64,000 nucleotides of DNA from Eudorina sp. 2006-703-Eu-15 (GCA_003117195.1 BDSI01000039.1:378001-442000), one strand, 5' to 3'; shown: positions 1 through 12,101, counted from the stretch's first letter. Notes: generated by a model from the letters alone, not told the origin. Numbers and translations: made by a program.

Positions 1-156
1 GCTTCAGGGCTTCTGGGTGATGTGCCGCTGATCGGATCCGACCATGCGCCCATCGCCTTTGCTGCCCATCGCCCCTGCCCGTCGCGCTTGCCTGTCACTC
101 TTGCCCGTCGCCCTTGTTTACCCTTGCGTGCTGCTCACGCTGGGGTGGCCGGGCAG

Positions 157-1137
157 GGTCTGCTGCGACGCCGCGCTGTTCGACGCGAGGCAGATGCGGT
201 GGAGCGCCATCGAGCCGACGCCCTTCTCGCGGTGCGCGCACAGCGCCGTGTTGCTGCCGTCCCCGCCCGACGCAGCGGGTGAGGTGCTGAGGTCTGAGGG
301 GGGAGAGAGAAAGAGAGACACGCCGGGCGGGAGGACACCGGGAGGACACGGTCGGGGGGGCGCGACACGTTGCGGCGGGGCCTGACCTGGGGCCCTTGGG
401 GTATCTCAGATGTGGTTGGTTGTACAGACAAGAGCTGCGGACGCACGTCCGCGCTTGAAGGCAGACACTGACGGCGTCGTTGGTGAGCATGTTATAGATG
501 GCAGGCGAATGTATATAAATATAATATCCATTCGTTTCCAGACGAGGTTCCGGATGCTGCAAGCGCGTCGACGGCAGTCTGGCCTGGCGTCCACCCCTCT
601 GAGAGGGGCCACCTCCGTGCGACAAGGACCCGTCTCCGAACTCGCTGCCTCCTGACTCTTGACCACACCTGACCACACCTGACAACAGCTGACCACACCT
701 GACAACACCTGCTGTCGACAGGGACGGAGGGCGCATCCGTGGGCAGCTCGGACCCTGCTGCCAGTGGCGGTACCAACCAGCGACCAGAGGGAGCGAGCAA
801 CGGCGGCGGGGAAGATGCGGCCGCGGCGGGGGCGTCTGGCGCCGGCGGCAGCCGCGTCCTCATCTACGGCGGCTACAGTGGCGAATCTGTGGAGGGGGAC
901 CTGCTGCAAATCGATGGCCGTACATTGGAGATCGAGGTTGTACGGCGGGGGCCACGTGAGTCCGACACGAACGGCACGGTGCCGAAGGAGCGCTTCGCGC
1001 ACAGCGCGGTGGTGGTGTCGGGGGGCGCTGACGCCGGCGGCGGCGGTGGTGGCGGCGGCCCGAGCACGATGGTGGTGTTTGGGGGCGTCAACCCACGGGA
1101 GGACCTGGGTGACGTGGCGGTATGGGTGCTGGGGTAG
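157..1137 (+). CDS. Kelch-repeat (beta-propeller) protein, 3' part
   Basis: Two exons are visible: one ending at 278 (it opens near 157 after a CAG acceptor, and the gene continues off the left edge) and one at 722-1137. The junction joins in phase: exon one leaves one base, and the acceptor at 720-721 restores the frame. The protein shows two kelch-like blades. One has FDARQMRW followed by RCAHSAVLLP. The other has RVLIYGGYSG, then RFAHSAVVVSGG, then MVVFGGVN and DLGDVAVW. The GG doublet and the Trp or aromatic residue about 20-25 residues later are typical of kelch blades. Such proteins are protein-interaction scaffolds; the partner cannot be told from this fragment. A TGTAA poly(A) signal lies at 1601. 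Oddity: the open frame resumes directly after the TAG at 1135 with LWLERLR and a GTAGGC donor, so the stop could be a premature one. Confidence 0.6.
661..710 (+). repeat. 10-bp tandem repeat in kelch intron
   Basis: Five back-to-back 10-bp units of the type GACCACACCT (variants GACAACAGCT and GACAACACCT) end just before the 3' splice site of the kelch intron 279-721. Confidence 0.9.
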
Positions 1138-1600
1138 CGCGGCGCCCTCTGGCTCGAGAGGCTGCGCAGGTAGGCGGCAGGATACAGACAGGGGCAGGCA
1201 GGGTTGGGCGACGGGGAGGAGCTCGCGCGCGCGCTCGCGGGCGATGGCGGTGTGGGGTGCTGGGGTGTGTATTTATCCTGCGTCGGCAGGCGGCCGGGCG
1301 GCGGCTCTGCGGTGGGGCCCGGGACTCACGGCTTGGGACTGCGGCGGAGGAGGCGGCTGGAGGCGCTGGGAAGGGTACGCTTACCGTGGATGACGCGGCG
1401 ACTGGTCGGCACGGACTGGGAGGGCTTACAGGAACTGTCGGGTGAGAGCTGGAGTGCAGAGCAGGTAGTGAGCCGTGTGCGCAATCGCGGGTTACCGGAT
1501 TCGCCGAGGGAAAGGGGATAGGGGATAGGAGGTGAGGGGCAGGCAGATACTCAGGCAGTGTGTGAGCTGCTCGACACGGCGGTGCTGATGGTTGACCGGA

Positions 1601-1605
1601 TGTAA
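1601..1605 (+). terminator. Poly(A) signal TGTAA for the kelch gene
   Basis: TGTAA is the standard chlorophyte poly(A) signal. It lies about 460 nt after the kelch stop codon on the same strand, which is a usual 3' UTR length for these algae. Confidence 0.5.
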
Positions 1606-1998
1606 CCGGATCTGCAGGGGAGCATATGATGTTGCCGAGGGGTTAACAATGCACTAGCAAGATGCAAAGTCGGGAGGTCTAGGGTTCGAGGTGTGGCAGG
1701 GTGGTAACAGCTGTGGCTGCCAGTCAGTCCGGCTTTGGTGGGGAGCGGGGAGTGAAGTGGCGCGGCTAGACGAGCAGTGGTGCTGATGGCCCGTAGGCGA
1801 GTAGCTCAGCCTGGTGGGGCATCGTATGAGCCGCCATATAGCATTCCGCCTCCAGGCCTGCCTCCTTGCTGCACGGCCGAGCAGCACGGCCGAGCAACGA
1901 CTGCTGTCGCCGAGCACGCCGCTGAGAAACGTCAGGGAGCGATGGATGGTGTTGGGCGGGGAGGAGTAGGACGCCGCAAGGGCACCAGATCTGTAGCG

Positions 1999-2032
<34 letters not shown>

Positions 2033-3731
2033 CTGTATAGCCACCTCTACAGGGATTCACCCGGAGGGAACAAGGGTGAGGCGCAAGAGGGGTGCCAGAG
2101 TGAGATAGAAGGCTATCAGGCAGCAGTGGGTGAGGCGAGGTAGGGGTGGTGCGGGCGATGCGGGCCGCAGCGCCGGGCTGCCACCCGGTCAAGGGTCAAG
2201 ACTCAGAATGGTGTACAAACAGGGACAAGCCGTCATTGCATGATATGATGGGTGGGGGCCGGGGAGAAGCTGCAAGTTACGATTTGCAGGTCCCGCACGA
2301 TATGCGGCGCGTCGGTAAATGGCGGAGGGCCGTGAGGTACGTTGTGGAGGGAGTGTTGCGGGGCGAGGCCGCTGGCTCATGACGCAGTTCAGGTGGTTGT
2401 ATGTTTAGAAATGCAACCCGTATGTGTGGGGGGTACGTCTGGGGATGGGCGAGGGTGTGTATGCCCGCTCGTCGTCATCATATCATCGCTGTTGGTCTGG
2501 GGCCTGCCAGGGCCGCGAATCCTGCTTGTCCTTGTTACGGCATTGCGCTTCATTACACGAGGCTGCTGCGACGCTGACAGGCAGGGCGCGTGCATGCAAT
2601 CAAGCCATGTTGACGGTACGAAACCTGCTGGGCTGGCTCGCTGGAGGGAGCTGTGCGCGACTGGGTGGGCGGTTTCAAATTACCAGAACCCGTGTATGTG
2701 CCACCTATCGACCTACCGAGCTTGGCCCGGGTGCTGGTCCGCTCGTGCGCGCTGCATGCTTCGCGAAGCCAAGCTTGGGTGAGTGACGACGTGTCGGGAA
2801 AGCCGGGAAGGCCTCGAGGGGACAGGCAAGCCGGTTGTCGGAGACAGACGATTGCTCGACTCGGCTGTGTCACTGTTACTCGCGGCGGCGTGCGGAGTGC
2901 GGCGAGGGGGCAGGTCGGCGGAGCGATGTCGGATGTGACGCCGCGCAGTGCGCACCACTGCGGTTATCCGGGTCAGGGGCTGGCGGAACTGGGAGGCGGG
3001 ATTGCTTGCTGGTGCGCACTGCGGAACCGGGATGCAGCGTCGCTCCTGGGGAACGGTTCGGCCAACGGACAGTCCCGGCGCTGTGGAGATGTGGTGAAGT
3101 GGGCTGTGCGCCACGTCTGTGGTTGCGATAGTGTTGGGTCCAACGGTCCATACACCGCATGGTGCTGGGGGGTCGGCCCCGTGTTTTGCAGGGCTTGTGG
3201 GGACCGCGTGGATTCGGAACACGCGCCAGTTGGGTCAGTCGGGGGGCTGCGGCCCGAGCCAGTGACCCGTACCGTACCACCACCACTGGGACAGCCCTTC
3301 TCCGCACGTTGGGGGGACAGCGAGGGGGGTCGACCGCAGGTCACGAAAGATCTCCCTCCAATACACACACGCGCTCCCCCCAGCCCTATTTGTCCTGCTA
3401 GCTAGCTGAGTAAGGAGAACCTCGAACCATCCGAGAAACCCTAGAAACGCAATACGACGGAGGTCGTAATTCCTTGAGCATGACATGAACGTCGTCCTGA
3501 GGCGTGCGCGGGGGGACGTTCGGCCGACGCACCGCTCCCCCACCGCCCCCGCTCCCCACCGCCCCCTATGTGCCCCCATCTTAACCGCTCCGGCAGCGCG
3601 GTCCCATACATGCCGTGTGCATCGTCTGGACGCGCATCGCAGCAGAACTGCATGGACGAGCATGAGTAAGTTCGTTCGTACGTTCGTAACCCATACCCGG
3701 TTAACCGCCCGCCACTCCGAGTCGTACACAC
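1606..3731. other. Intergenic stretch, no gene recognised
   Basis: Open frames here are short and show no family resemblance. The stretch contains a short AGC triplet run near 1999-2027 and one copy of a dispersed short sequence (TGTTTAGAAATGCAACCC) at about 2403-2420. It must also hold the 3' UTR of the phosphatase gene on the minus strand; I found no convincing TGTAA close to that stop. Confidence 0.5.
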
Positions 3732-5638
3732 TTATCGCGCCGCTCCCGTGCCCGCGCCCGCGCCCGTTCCCGCCCGCCCCTGCGGTGGCACGTCGATGCG
3801 CATGACGATCGCCGTGATGTCGTCCACGTACGAACCGCCGTACTCTTTGACCCAGGCGCGCCGCGACTGCTGCACCAGCCGGCTGGCGGCCTCCGCCGCC
3901 GACCGCGCGCTGGTGGCCAGCTCCAGCACCTGCTCGTTGGAGAGCAGCTCCCACACGCCGTCTGAGGCCAGCACCAGCACCGCGGGGCCGCTGTCGGGCA
4001 GGCGCAGGGAGGCGCAGGAGGGCGCGCAGGTGACGCCGATCTGCCGTCCGGGCAGGTCCCCCAGCGCGCGGCTCATGGCGAGGCCCGGATACGCCTGCGG
4101 GGGGCCCGCGGCAGACGTGCAGGTTTCGGACGAGGGGGACAAACACTCGGCAGGCACGATTTGTCAAACACTGACTGGCAATCGCTAAGCATGTGCTTAG
4201 CACGGGTGCCGTACGGGGTACGGCCCATAACTAGGTAGCCCCGGAGCATTGGCGACGACGGTGTGTTGTGGTGATTGCGGGCAAGCCCTAGGCCCTCCAT
4301 CAGCCTTCCAGCCTGAAGTTGGTATTGCTGCATGCGCCTCGCGGCGCGCATTGCCACCCACCCACCCACCCACCCACCCACCCACCCACCCACCCACCCA
4401 CCCACGCACGTCCTCTCGTTCACGGATGACCCACATCGCCACCCGCCCCGCACCCACGCACGCACCTGGTCCTGGAACCACACCCGGTACGGACCCACGG
4501 GTCCCTGCCGGCCCACGCTACGCGCCACCCGCCCTCCCGCCGCCTCGATCCGCCGCGCCTCCCCGGGCAACTCCGGCTTATGGTCCGTGGAGCACCACGC
4601 CACACGCCACCCGCCGCCACCGCCACGGGTGCCGCTCGACACCGCGGTGGCGGCGGCGGCGGCGGCGGAGGCACCGTTGGCCGCCTCCGGCGCGGCCGAG
4701 CCCTCGTCTTGCAGGCCCCGCTGCTGCGGCGCCCCGGCGCCCCGGGCCCGCAGCCCCAGCAGCACCCTGGAGTCCCCCACCCAGGCCGCGGTCACCCGGC
4801 GGCCGTGCACGTGACACAGCGCCGCGGTGGTGCCGCTGTTGATCACGTCGATGCCGCTCTCCTCCAGCTGCCGGTCCAGGGAGGCCACTGTGCCCCACAG
4901 CGCCCGCGGCAGCGGGCCGCCGCCGCACCCGTCGGCGTCGCCGTCCGCGCCGCCGCACGCGTTGCCGGTCCCCGCAGCCGACCCGGCCGCCGTGTGGGCG
5001 CTGATGTCCGCCGGTGCACGGACGGTCGAGGTCGAGGTCGACGTCGAGGTCGAGGTCGCGGCGGCGGTGGCCGAGGAGGACGCGCCCTCCTCCACCAGCT
5101 GGGTGAGCAGGGTGAAGGGCAGGTTGCGCCGCGCGAAGGTCGAGACGCGGTGGCCCTCCGGGCCGTGGCCGTCGAAGACTGCCAGCAGCTGCTGCCGGTT
5201 GCTGAGGAAGGTGTCCAGCATCAGGGCGGAGTCCTGGTTGTGGTCCTTGTAGCCGGGGGCATAGCCCGTCAGGGTCAGCCCAGCCACGTCGATGTGGGGG
5301 GCCGGGGCGGGGACCACGCCCCGGGAGGTGTCGGCCTGGGAGGCTTCGCGGTCAGTCGGGGCACCGGCGCTGCTGGGGTGTGTTGTCGCTGACGTGTGCA
5401 GGAGGCTGGGACGCCGCGTGCTGTTGGGGGGTGGGGGGACACGGTTGGGATGCGGGTGCCGTACACGGTTGGGATGCGGGTGCCGTACACGGTTGGGATG
5501 CGGGTACCGTACACGGTTGGCTGCAGTAATGGTGTGCTGGGCGGGAAGTGCAGAGGGAGGTGATGGGCGCAGATGTGCACGCCCAGGTTCAGGTTCAGAT
5601 TCAGGTTCGGGTTCAGATTCAGGTACATACGCAAGCAA
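3732..5638 (-). CDS. PP2C-family protein phosphatase (PPM)
   Basis: Metal-dependent Ser/Thr phosphatase of the PP2C family. Exons on the minus strand: 5638-4466 and 4094-3732, joined in phase 0 with good GT and AG sites. Family motifs appear in order: KDHNQDSA, then LLAVFDGHGPEGHRVS with the metal-binding DGHG, GTTAALCHVHGRRVTAAWVGDSR, WCSTDHKPELPGEARRIEAAGG, then across the intron RVWFQDQ joined to AYPGLAMSRALGD, LVLASDGVWELLSN with the second metal Asp, and YVDDITAIVMRID near the C-terminus. The N-terminal ~110 residues are low complexity, with an acidic SEPEPE run and three NRVR-type repeats. The open frame starts at TTG, not ATG, directly after an in-frame TAG, so the true start must lie in an upstream exon that I could not join. 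Candidate acceptors are TTAG at 5639, GCCCAG near 5546 and TGCAG near 5527. Confidence 0.88.
4354..4406. repeat. (ACCC)n microsatellite in phosphatase intron
   Basis: A run of about 13 ACCC units (GGGT on the coding strand) inside the intron 4095-4465. Confidence 0.95.
5441..5519 (-). repeat. 24-bp tandem repeat coding for NRVR-type units
   Basis: Three 24-bp units plus a partial one, each containing GGTTGGGATGCGGGT and GCCGTACAC. On the minus strand they read as Asn-Arg-Val-Arg-(Tyr/His)-Pro-His-Pro in the disordered N-terminus of the phosphatase. The unit is 24 nt, so length changes keep the reading frame. Confidence 0.85.
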
Positions 5639-5807
5639 CTAACTGGTGCGGAAGCGACACGCAAAATGAGCAACGACCCATGGGTCCAGTGACACGTCAT
5701 GCATCTAACCCCTAGAATGACTCATGCGGACGGATGACGGATTGCAGTCAACGTCATTTGGACAGTGCTGGAACGCGGCGAAGTTCCCCGTGGACGGCCC
5801 GACGTAC

Positions 5808-6037
5808 CTGGCAAGCGCAATGTGGGCCATGGGGGCCACCAGGAAGGCCTGCTGAGGTACATGCGTGGCTTCACCCACCGGCCCCAACTCGCGCGTCACG
5901 ACGGTGGGAATCACTCCGTTTTCATCCTGTATGTGGAATGTCAGCCTGAGGATGCCTTCACTGGGTGACGTGAAAGCTGGTGGTGTCGGCACGCGACAGT
6001 TGGCGCCCATAACGAACGTTGCCTTCGTTCCCGGCAT
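5808..6037 (-). CDS. Unassigned candidate exon upstream of the phosphatase
   Basis: On the minus strand an ATG at 6037 opens a frame with normal amino-acid composition, including LRLTFHIQDENGV and VVTRELGPVGEATHVPQQ, and ends at a perfect donor CCAG/GTACGT (intron from 5807). It leaves two bases of a codon. No downstream acceptor I could see joins it in frame to the phosphatase exon, which opens only 170 nt further on. It may be the 5' exon of that gene through a site I missed, or part of another transcript. I do not recognise the protein. Confidence 0.35.
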
Positions 6038-7192
6038 CGCCGTTTAAATGACACGCCCGAAATGGTTGGCAAGTGTGATGCGAATACCGCAATTTGGCTC
6101 AAGGATTGCTTCTGGCCATGAACTTGTCCCCCTGGTCTATGTTCCGAAAGAAAGCACAACAACCAATGCAAACACTTAATCGTGTCACCAGCAGAGGCTT
6201 CCTTTTAAAAGAAAGGCATAATTTTATAATCCTTGTTGCGTTGCAACCGTTTGCACTTTCTCTAATTATCGGCGGCCTGTAATCGTTGCACAGGGAAAAC
6301 AACAACCCGCAAGCTAAGCTAAGTAATAATCACATATTGACGCAGGTAACTGCCTTACTGTTGCGGGTCCTCAGCTCAGCGCGGCAAACTGACCGACCGG
6401 CAAAGGAGGGTAACGGTCAACGACCTGATTGCGGTTCTCGCAGGCCGAAACGCCGGAAGCCGCGACTGGCTTGGATTGGAGCGACTCCCCCTGAACCGCG
6501 AAGTAACTGATGTGTCGTTACATATCTCGTCGGATCTGACGCTGACCGGGGCAACTACCCTTCCCCATCGCGGAGACCCGAAGCACTCTTCTATGAAGGA
6601 GGGTGTAACACCACTTGATCCTTCACCCCATTAAACTCCCATGACGTCTGCAAGGGTTCCACACTCACCACCAGCCCCAGGTAGCTTCCCTTCGCCTTAA
6701 ATCGTCGATTAGCTTGCAAGCCATGATACTCCTGACCGACCATCCTCATGGATTGGGGGCCGCCGACCCTCTGAACTCTCCACAGACAACGGATGTTTTT
6801 TCTCTAGTGTTTGCTGCAGGATGCCTTATCGTCGCGTCCGCAAGTGTATTGTCTGCGTTGGCTATCCGCGCTGCAAGGTTGCTAGACGGCCGTCGCAGCA
6901 CGACATCCATCCATGACATGGCACTGAAGGATGGTTCCTGATGGTTCGACGGAGACGCAGGACCCTAGCGGAACCACTCTATTTCATGACAGTGTCATCG
7001 TGAGGGTAGCACGGCTTCGCGCTTTTGACGGCTGTTGCAGTCGACGGATAATCTGTGGTAACAGTTTCAAGCTCCCCGACACTATCGGACATCCTTGGTG
7101 GACCTACGTCGCGAGAATGCAAGCCCGGAGCATCGGAGGAGTTCCGAAACGCTTCGATGCCACTAACACAACCAAGGCGTGTTCTGTTTACC
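6038..7192. other. AT-richer intergenic stretch
   Basis: Base composition is clearly less GC-rich than in the genes around it. Only short open frames are present and none resembles a known family. No tandem array or inverted repeat was noticed. Confidence 0.5.
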
Positions 7193-7226
7193 TTACATTT
7201 TCACCAGAATTACATTTTCACCAGAA
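7193..7226 (-). terminator. Duplicated TGTAA poly(A) signal of the SR gene
   Basis: On the plus strand the 17-bp unit TTACATTTTCACCAGAA occurs twice in tandem (7193-7209 and 7210-7226), so the minus strand carries two TGTAA signals 17 nt apart, about 345 nt beyond the SR stop codon. They are the first TGTAA signals seen downstream of that stop. Confidence 0.55.
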
Positions 7227-7556
7227 ACAACGTAACTTGCAGTCAAGCTAAGCAAGAACCTGATATAAAACATTGACAGAGGGATTGACAGAGGGCACAG
7301 GCCAGTCCTCTCCACCCCAATCGACATTTGTTTAAGCAGCGGGATTCGTCAACGGAAAACCTGACGTCTCTTAGTCAGAACGCAGAACCCCTGTCCTGGC
7401 GATATGACAGCTTGAGGTGACATCAAACCAGGTGAAGACGTCGAGCGCAAACACCACCACTACGGAAACCGCACGTCGCATCGCCAAGCGTTCCCAAGGT
7501 TCCAGCTGGCAATGAAGGGCCAACCGACACGCCTCTTAACCAGGCTTGCGTCGCAA

Positions 7557-10021
7557 TTACTGCGATCGCCGGTCGTCCTCATCGCGCTCGTCCTTGCGCT
7601 CCACCTCCTTTCCGTTGTCCGCAGCTGGGCTGCGCGACCGGCTCCGCGACCGGCTGCGCGACCGCGACCTCGTCCGTGACCGAGAGCGCGACTTGGACTT
7701 CGACTTGGCCACCGGGCTGCGGGACCGGGAGCGGCTCGGGCTCTCGCGCTTGGCGCTGCGGGACCGCGACCGTGACCTGTGGGATCCAAGGGGTACAGAG
7801 ACAGGGCAGAAAGAAGACGAGGGAACGCGGGATGCATCCGCCAGACGAAGGGTGCATCTGGTCAGAGAGAATCGAAGTCAGATCGAGATCGCGGGTTCTG
7901 AAGGACATGGCTTGGGATCATGTTCTGTGCGGAACTGGGATTGAACTCGACCCACGACATACGGCCTCCAAGCTCCGAGCCGCCACGTCTGGTGGCGCTC
8001 CCATCTCGCGACCGCGCCACCATGCGTTCGCACCGAAGCCCAAGGGAACCTCGGTACGGCAGGTTGGTCTTCCCATGCACCACCGCTCGCAGCTCCCCAT
8101 TTCTAGCTCTCCAGTCCACGGCCCAGCAGCCCGCCAAAGGTCCGTGCAGTCCCCATGCGCGCCCAGTGGCAGATCGCCTTAGGCAGGGCTCCGGGCAAGG
8201 TGATGCCGACAGCACGCCAGCACCCCAGCGCCGCAGACAGCAGCCAGCAGTGCAGTCACCACAGCCCACGCATCAAAGTGCCCAGTCAGCCAGCCAGCGG
8301 AACGCCAGCGCTCCTGCCAAGCGCCTCGTGTTCGCCCAGCGCGCGTCCGAGGTATCCCCACACTCCAAGAAGGATCAGCCATGCCATCCAGCAGTGCACC
8401 AGCAGATCGCCATGCAAAGCTGTCCAGCACCCAGCCCAGCAAGTGTAGAACCGCACGCCACCGAAGCAGCAGAGCTAACTTTGGGTCATGACCCTGCACC
8501 AGAGCTGTGCGGCGGCGGAGGGCGCCGCGCAGCCCCCAGGCGTTTCTCAGCGATTGAGATACGAAATCACCCGAGCCTGATCACCTTGCCCACCGCCCGC
8601 TGGACGTTCAAAATTTTCCCTGCCGCTCTGCTGCCCTTTGCAATGGTAAGCGGCGGCAGAGGCAGCCCGAACTACCCTGCAACATGCTGAGGCCGCCCTA
8701 CCTGCTCCGCGACCGGTCCCGTGGGCGCTCCCGTTCCCGATCCCGGCGGGGGCTGCGGCTCCTGCTGCGGCTGCGGCCGCGCTCCTCGAGGTCCTCCACT
8801 AGGCGGACGTAGTGCCCCTTATCGAAGGGGTTGGTGAACTCGCTGTCGTCCAGCTGTCGATGTAGGGTATCAGGAGAACGGGACAAGGCATAAACAGTGA
8901 ATAAATCGCTGAAGAATGGAACGCGCTCGAAGGCACTTCGACAGGGCTGCCTTTTTGGTGGACTGCTTGACACAGATCAGTACAAAGACAATCTCATCCG
9001 AGCACCAGAACCATTAACCTGGCTAGCTGCTCAAGACCCTGCAGTCAGAACCTCCCAGAATCAAGCCTGGGTAAGACATCGTGATGAAACCCGCGTGTTT
9101 ACTAACGTACCTTGCGAATGGCAGCCTTCATATCGTCCTTCGACTCGAACTCGACGACACCCACGACATTGTCGCGGTGGTCCTTGAAGATCTCGGTGTA
9201 GAGGGGCTTGCAAACGCGTCGCACGAAGTCCTGCAAGGGGCCAGAAGCGGAGGGACAGCAGTCGTCTGTGTCACCTTGTAACTGCCCGCGTTGACACGAA
9301 TTCCCAATGCACACTCGTGCACACTTGCAACACCGTACAATAATTCAGTGCGGCTGCGACGCTAAAATTTGTATCGCACCTTCAGGTCCTGCCAGCTTGC
9401 GGAACGAGGCAGACCCTTGACGTACAGCCTGAATCCCATCGTGTTGCGGATAGGTCGATACCCAATCCGCAGTGGCTGTTGTGCGCCACCCCCTTCACCG
9501 CCGCGGGCGATTTCCACGCGCATCCTCAAACCGGCAAACTCGTAGTTGTTGCGGCGCCGAGCAGCCTCCTCGGCAGACCTGCAGGAATATAGAGGATCTT
9601 TCATGAGAATGATCACTTAAACGCATCCTCCGACACCTCAAAACATTCCAGATTCCTGGTCGCGTCCTTACCGGGGATCGTCGAACTCGATAAATGCAAA
9701 GCCAGGAGGACGAGCAGGCTTCTTAATGTCGATCATCCGAATTCGGCCGAACTGCGGTGGACAGGTAGTATGCCAAGGTCAGAAAAGATCACCAGACCAC
9801 CTTCCGCAGCAGCCAGTCATTCAACGACACCAAAATGAACACGCTGTGAATGCTCCAGCACAAAATGGTTGTAAATGGTGCATGCCTTCGATCGCTCTGC
9901 GTTCCGGGGGAAAGCCGCCTCGCACCTTGTAGAAAATCTCGTCCAGCTCTTTCTCACGGACATCAATTGGCAAATTGCCTACGAAGATTGCCCTTCCGCC
10001 GTAGCGGTCCCAGCGCGCCAT
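7557..10021 (-). CDS. SR splicing factor, SRSF1/SR34 type
   Basis: Nuclear pre-mRNA splicing factor, about 288 residues. Exons on the minus strand: 10021-9926, 9751-9672, 9578-9380, 9230-9111, 8853-8702 and 7776-7557; all junctions keep phase. RRM1 covers roughly residues 10-85, with RNP2 AIFVGNLP and the RNP1-like GFAFIEFDD. A Gly-rich linker follows. The second, pseudo-RRM begins LYVKGLPRSASWQDLKDFVR and contains the invariant SWQDLKD heptapeptide that defines the SRSF1 subfamily. The C-terminus is an RS domain with many RSRS and SKSK dipeptides ending in RRSQ. The start ATG directly precedes the conserved N-terminus, and family length agrees. The last intron (7777-8701, 925 nt) is far longer than the others, as is common in SR genes that autoregulate by alternative splicing. 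Poly(A) signals lie at 7193-7214. Confidence 0.95.
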
Positions 10022-12101
10022 TCTACAGCTTGCCCAATAGTAGTAACGCGGCGGCCTGTGTTGGAGTAATCAGCACTTGGACCACGAAGGTTAACCTTTC
10101 CAAGAAGTTTCTTTACGTACTATGTATTCGCTATGCCGGTGCAGGGATTCACTTTATTGTTGCCCCTCGGTACGGCATTCTTGACTCTCCTTACTGACTT
10201 ACGTGCAAACAAATCATAATGCATTAAAATTTTACAACCCGGTACCCTCTATTGAACGGTCTTGGCAGGTTGGCGCTGACGTACCAGCGGGCAAAGGTGG
10301 CTCCTGGATGGCTGCCCCAGCCCGCACAAAACATTCATTATAAACAGAACTGGTTGTTTGTTGGATTTCCCGTAATCATAGAGCCTGTGTAAACTGCAGA
10401 AACGTCATGGGCCCACGGGTCGTTCAACGACGCCGTGGGTTCCCAACATGCACGACAACTCTGCGAAGATCAGAAGCAATTGTGCTATACTAACTTTCAA
10501 GAACATAAAACTATCCCTACTCAATCGTGGCCGCGCAGGGACTCTCTGACGCAAACAACAGCAACGGGTGTCTTCAGGCGTCTGCACAGTCCTGCACAGT
10601 CTGCATCAGTTCTCGCTCTGCAGTCATGCCGCTAGCCTTTCATTGGAACTGGCTTCTCTGCGGCGGGGCGTGCTTTTGTGCGCAGGTGAGGAAACATGCG
10701 CATGCATCCCTTGTTCTGTCGCAAAACAGCCAACGGCGCTCAGTGTTTACCGCAGACACCTGATATTGATCAAATTGGACAGCCGCTGCGGAGGGCGGCA
10801 AACGCCATACGTCGCCACAGCAGAAGAAGCACATCGCCCGAGCTTGGCGCGGGAAGTGATGACGACAACCCGTAAAGGACATCTGGGTGGAAGTAGCGCG
10901 CTTTACTTATTGCGCAATGCCGCCACATTGCCGTGGGCCGGCTGAGAAGTGCTTACTTCCAGGAAATTGGGAGGACATTTTTAGCGCCCTCTGGACATCA
11001 ATATGAGTGCTGGTGCCGTTGTAGAAATTGAAATGTGGTAGAAGACTGTTGGTGCGTGCCGCCACGCATGTCGTGCAGGGAAGGGTTGGAACCGGTCCCC
11101 TTGCACACTTCTCCGCTCTCGTGCAATAACGCCTGGCGGGTTGCAATGTGCAGATACTTGGTGCTGGTTGCCGAGGAGACCACCTGACACCGGTTGTGGT
11201 GAGATATCCTACTGCAATAGTCGTGTTGTCTTGTATGCGCGTTGGCTAGGATTTGTTGCCATGGACGAATGCTTCCCGCGGGGTCCACTGTAACATGATC
11301 CTCTGGGGCATGCACGCGAGTGGAGAATCCTCTGCGGCATGCGCGCGAGTGGACGGGATGGCACCGCGCACTTTGGAGCTGCCTGTAGACACAAGTGCAG
11401 ACACCCCAGCTGACCCCTACATGGCAGTCAGTCTTACTGCTGGCCACTGCGGATAACTTCTTTGACTGCAAATGGTACTTGCAGCCCGCCACATTTCACA
11501 TACGGTCACGTTTGCTGGCGAATCTCTTGGGACCAACTGCAGGCAGGCAGGCAGGCCTGTGAAGCCAGCCATTTGAACACGATGTACCACCTTCATACTT
11601 AAGGCGCACCTGACGTGTAGCGGTGTAGGGCCAGCGCGCTAAAGCTCCTAGCAAAATCTGACCTTGTTCAGCTTAGCTATCAATCAGGTGTCGTACAGCG
11701 ATGCCGGCACGGCATTTCTGTGCTGGCGTCAACCGATAGCTGGTGGACGCGTCAGCCAAGGTAACAACTCCACGACCCAGACGTGCAAAGCCCGGTAACG
11801 AGTTCAGCCCTTCAGAAGGACACACCAACCCATATGTCGAATGCGGGTAGGAAGTAGGAAACTCGAATGTCGATCGACGCACGGGGCTTACAGAGAATTC
11901 TGCGGCAGATCGCATACCAGTACCCAGTGAGCAAAACAGGATGCACTCTACCCCGCCAACGCCATTTCGAAACCACTTCGCTGCCGTACAGACCCCAAAC
12001 CTGGACGCGCCCCTCCTCATGCATACTGGTACAGATAACCAACTGACTGCTGCACACTCCCGTCCCGGTGAACAACAGCGAAGCGCCCTACAGAAAATGG
12101 A
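10022..12101. other. Intergenic stretch, no gene recognised
   Basis: This holds the 5' region of the SR gene and the sequence beyond the SDHAF3 3' end. No open frame has a convincing family match. A minus-strand string near 12050-11960 vaguely recalls a WD40 strand but is not supported. A small CAGG run lies at about 11540-11553. Confidence 0.45.

Noticed and set aside
7920..8690. A 256-codon plus-strand frame
   Set aside because: It lies antisense within the last SR intron, starts out of any good context and resembles no protein.
11950..12075. A WD40-like string (EEGRVQVWGLYGS) on the minus strand
   Set aside because: Only one weak strand, no repeat partner, no convincing splice sites; it sits in the region behind the SDHAF3 poly(A) signal.
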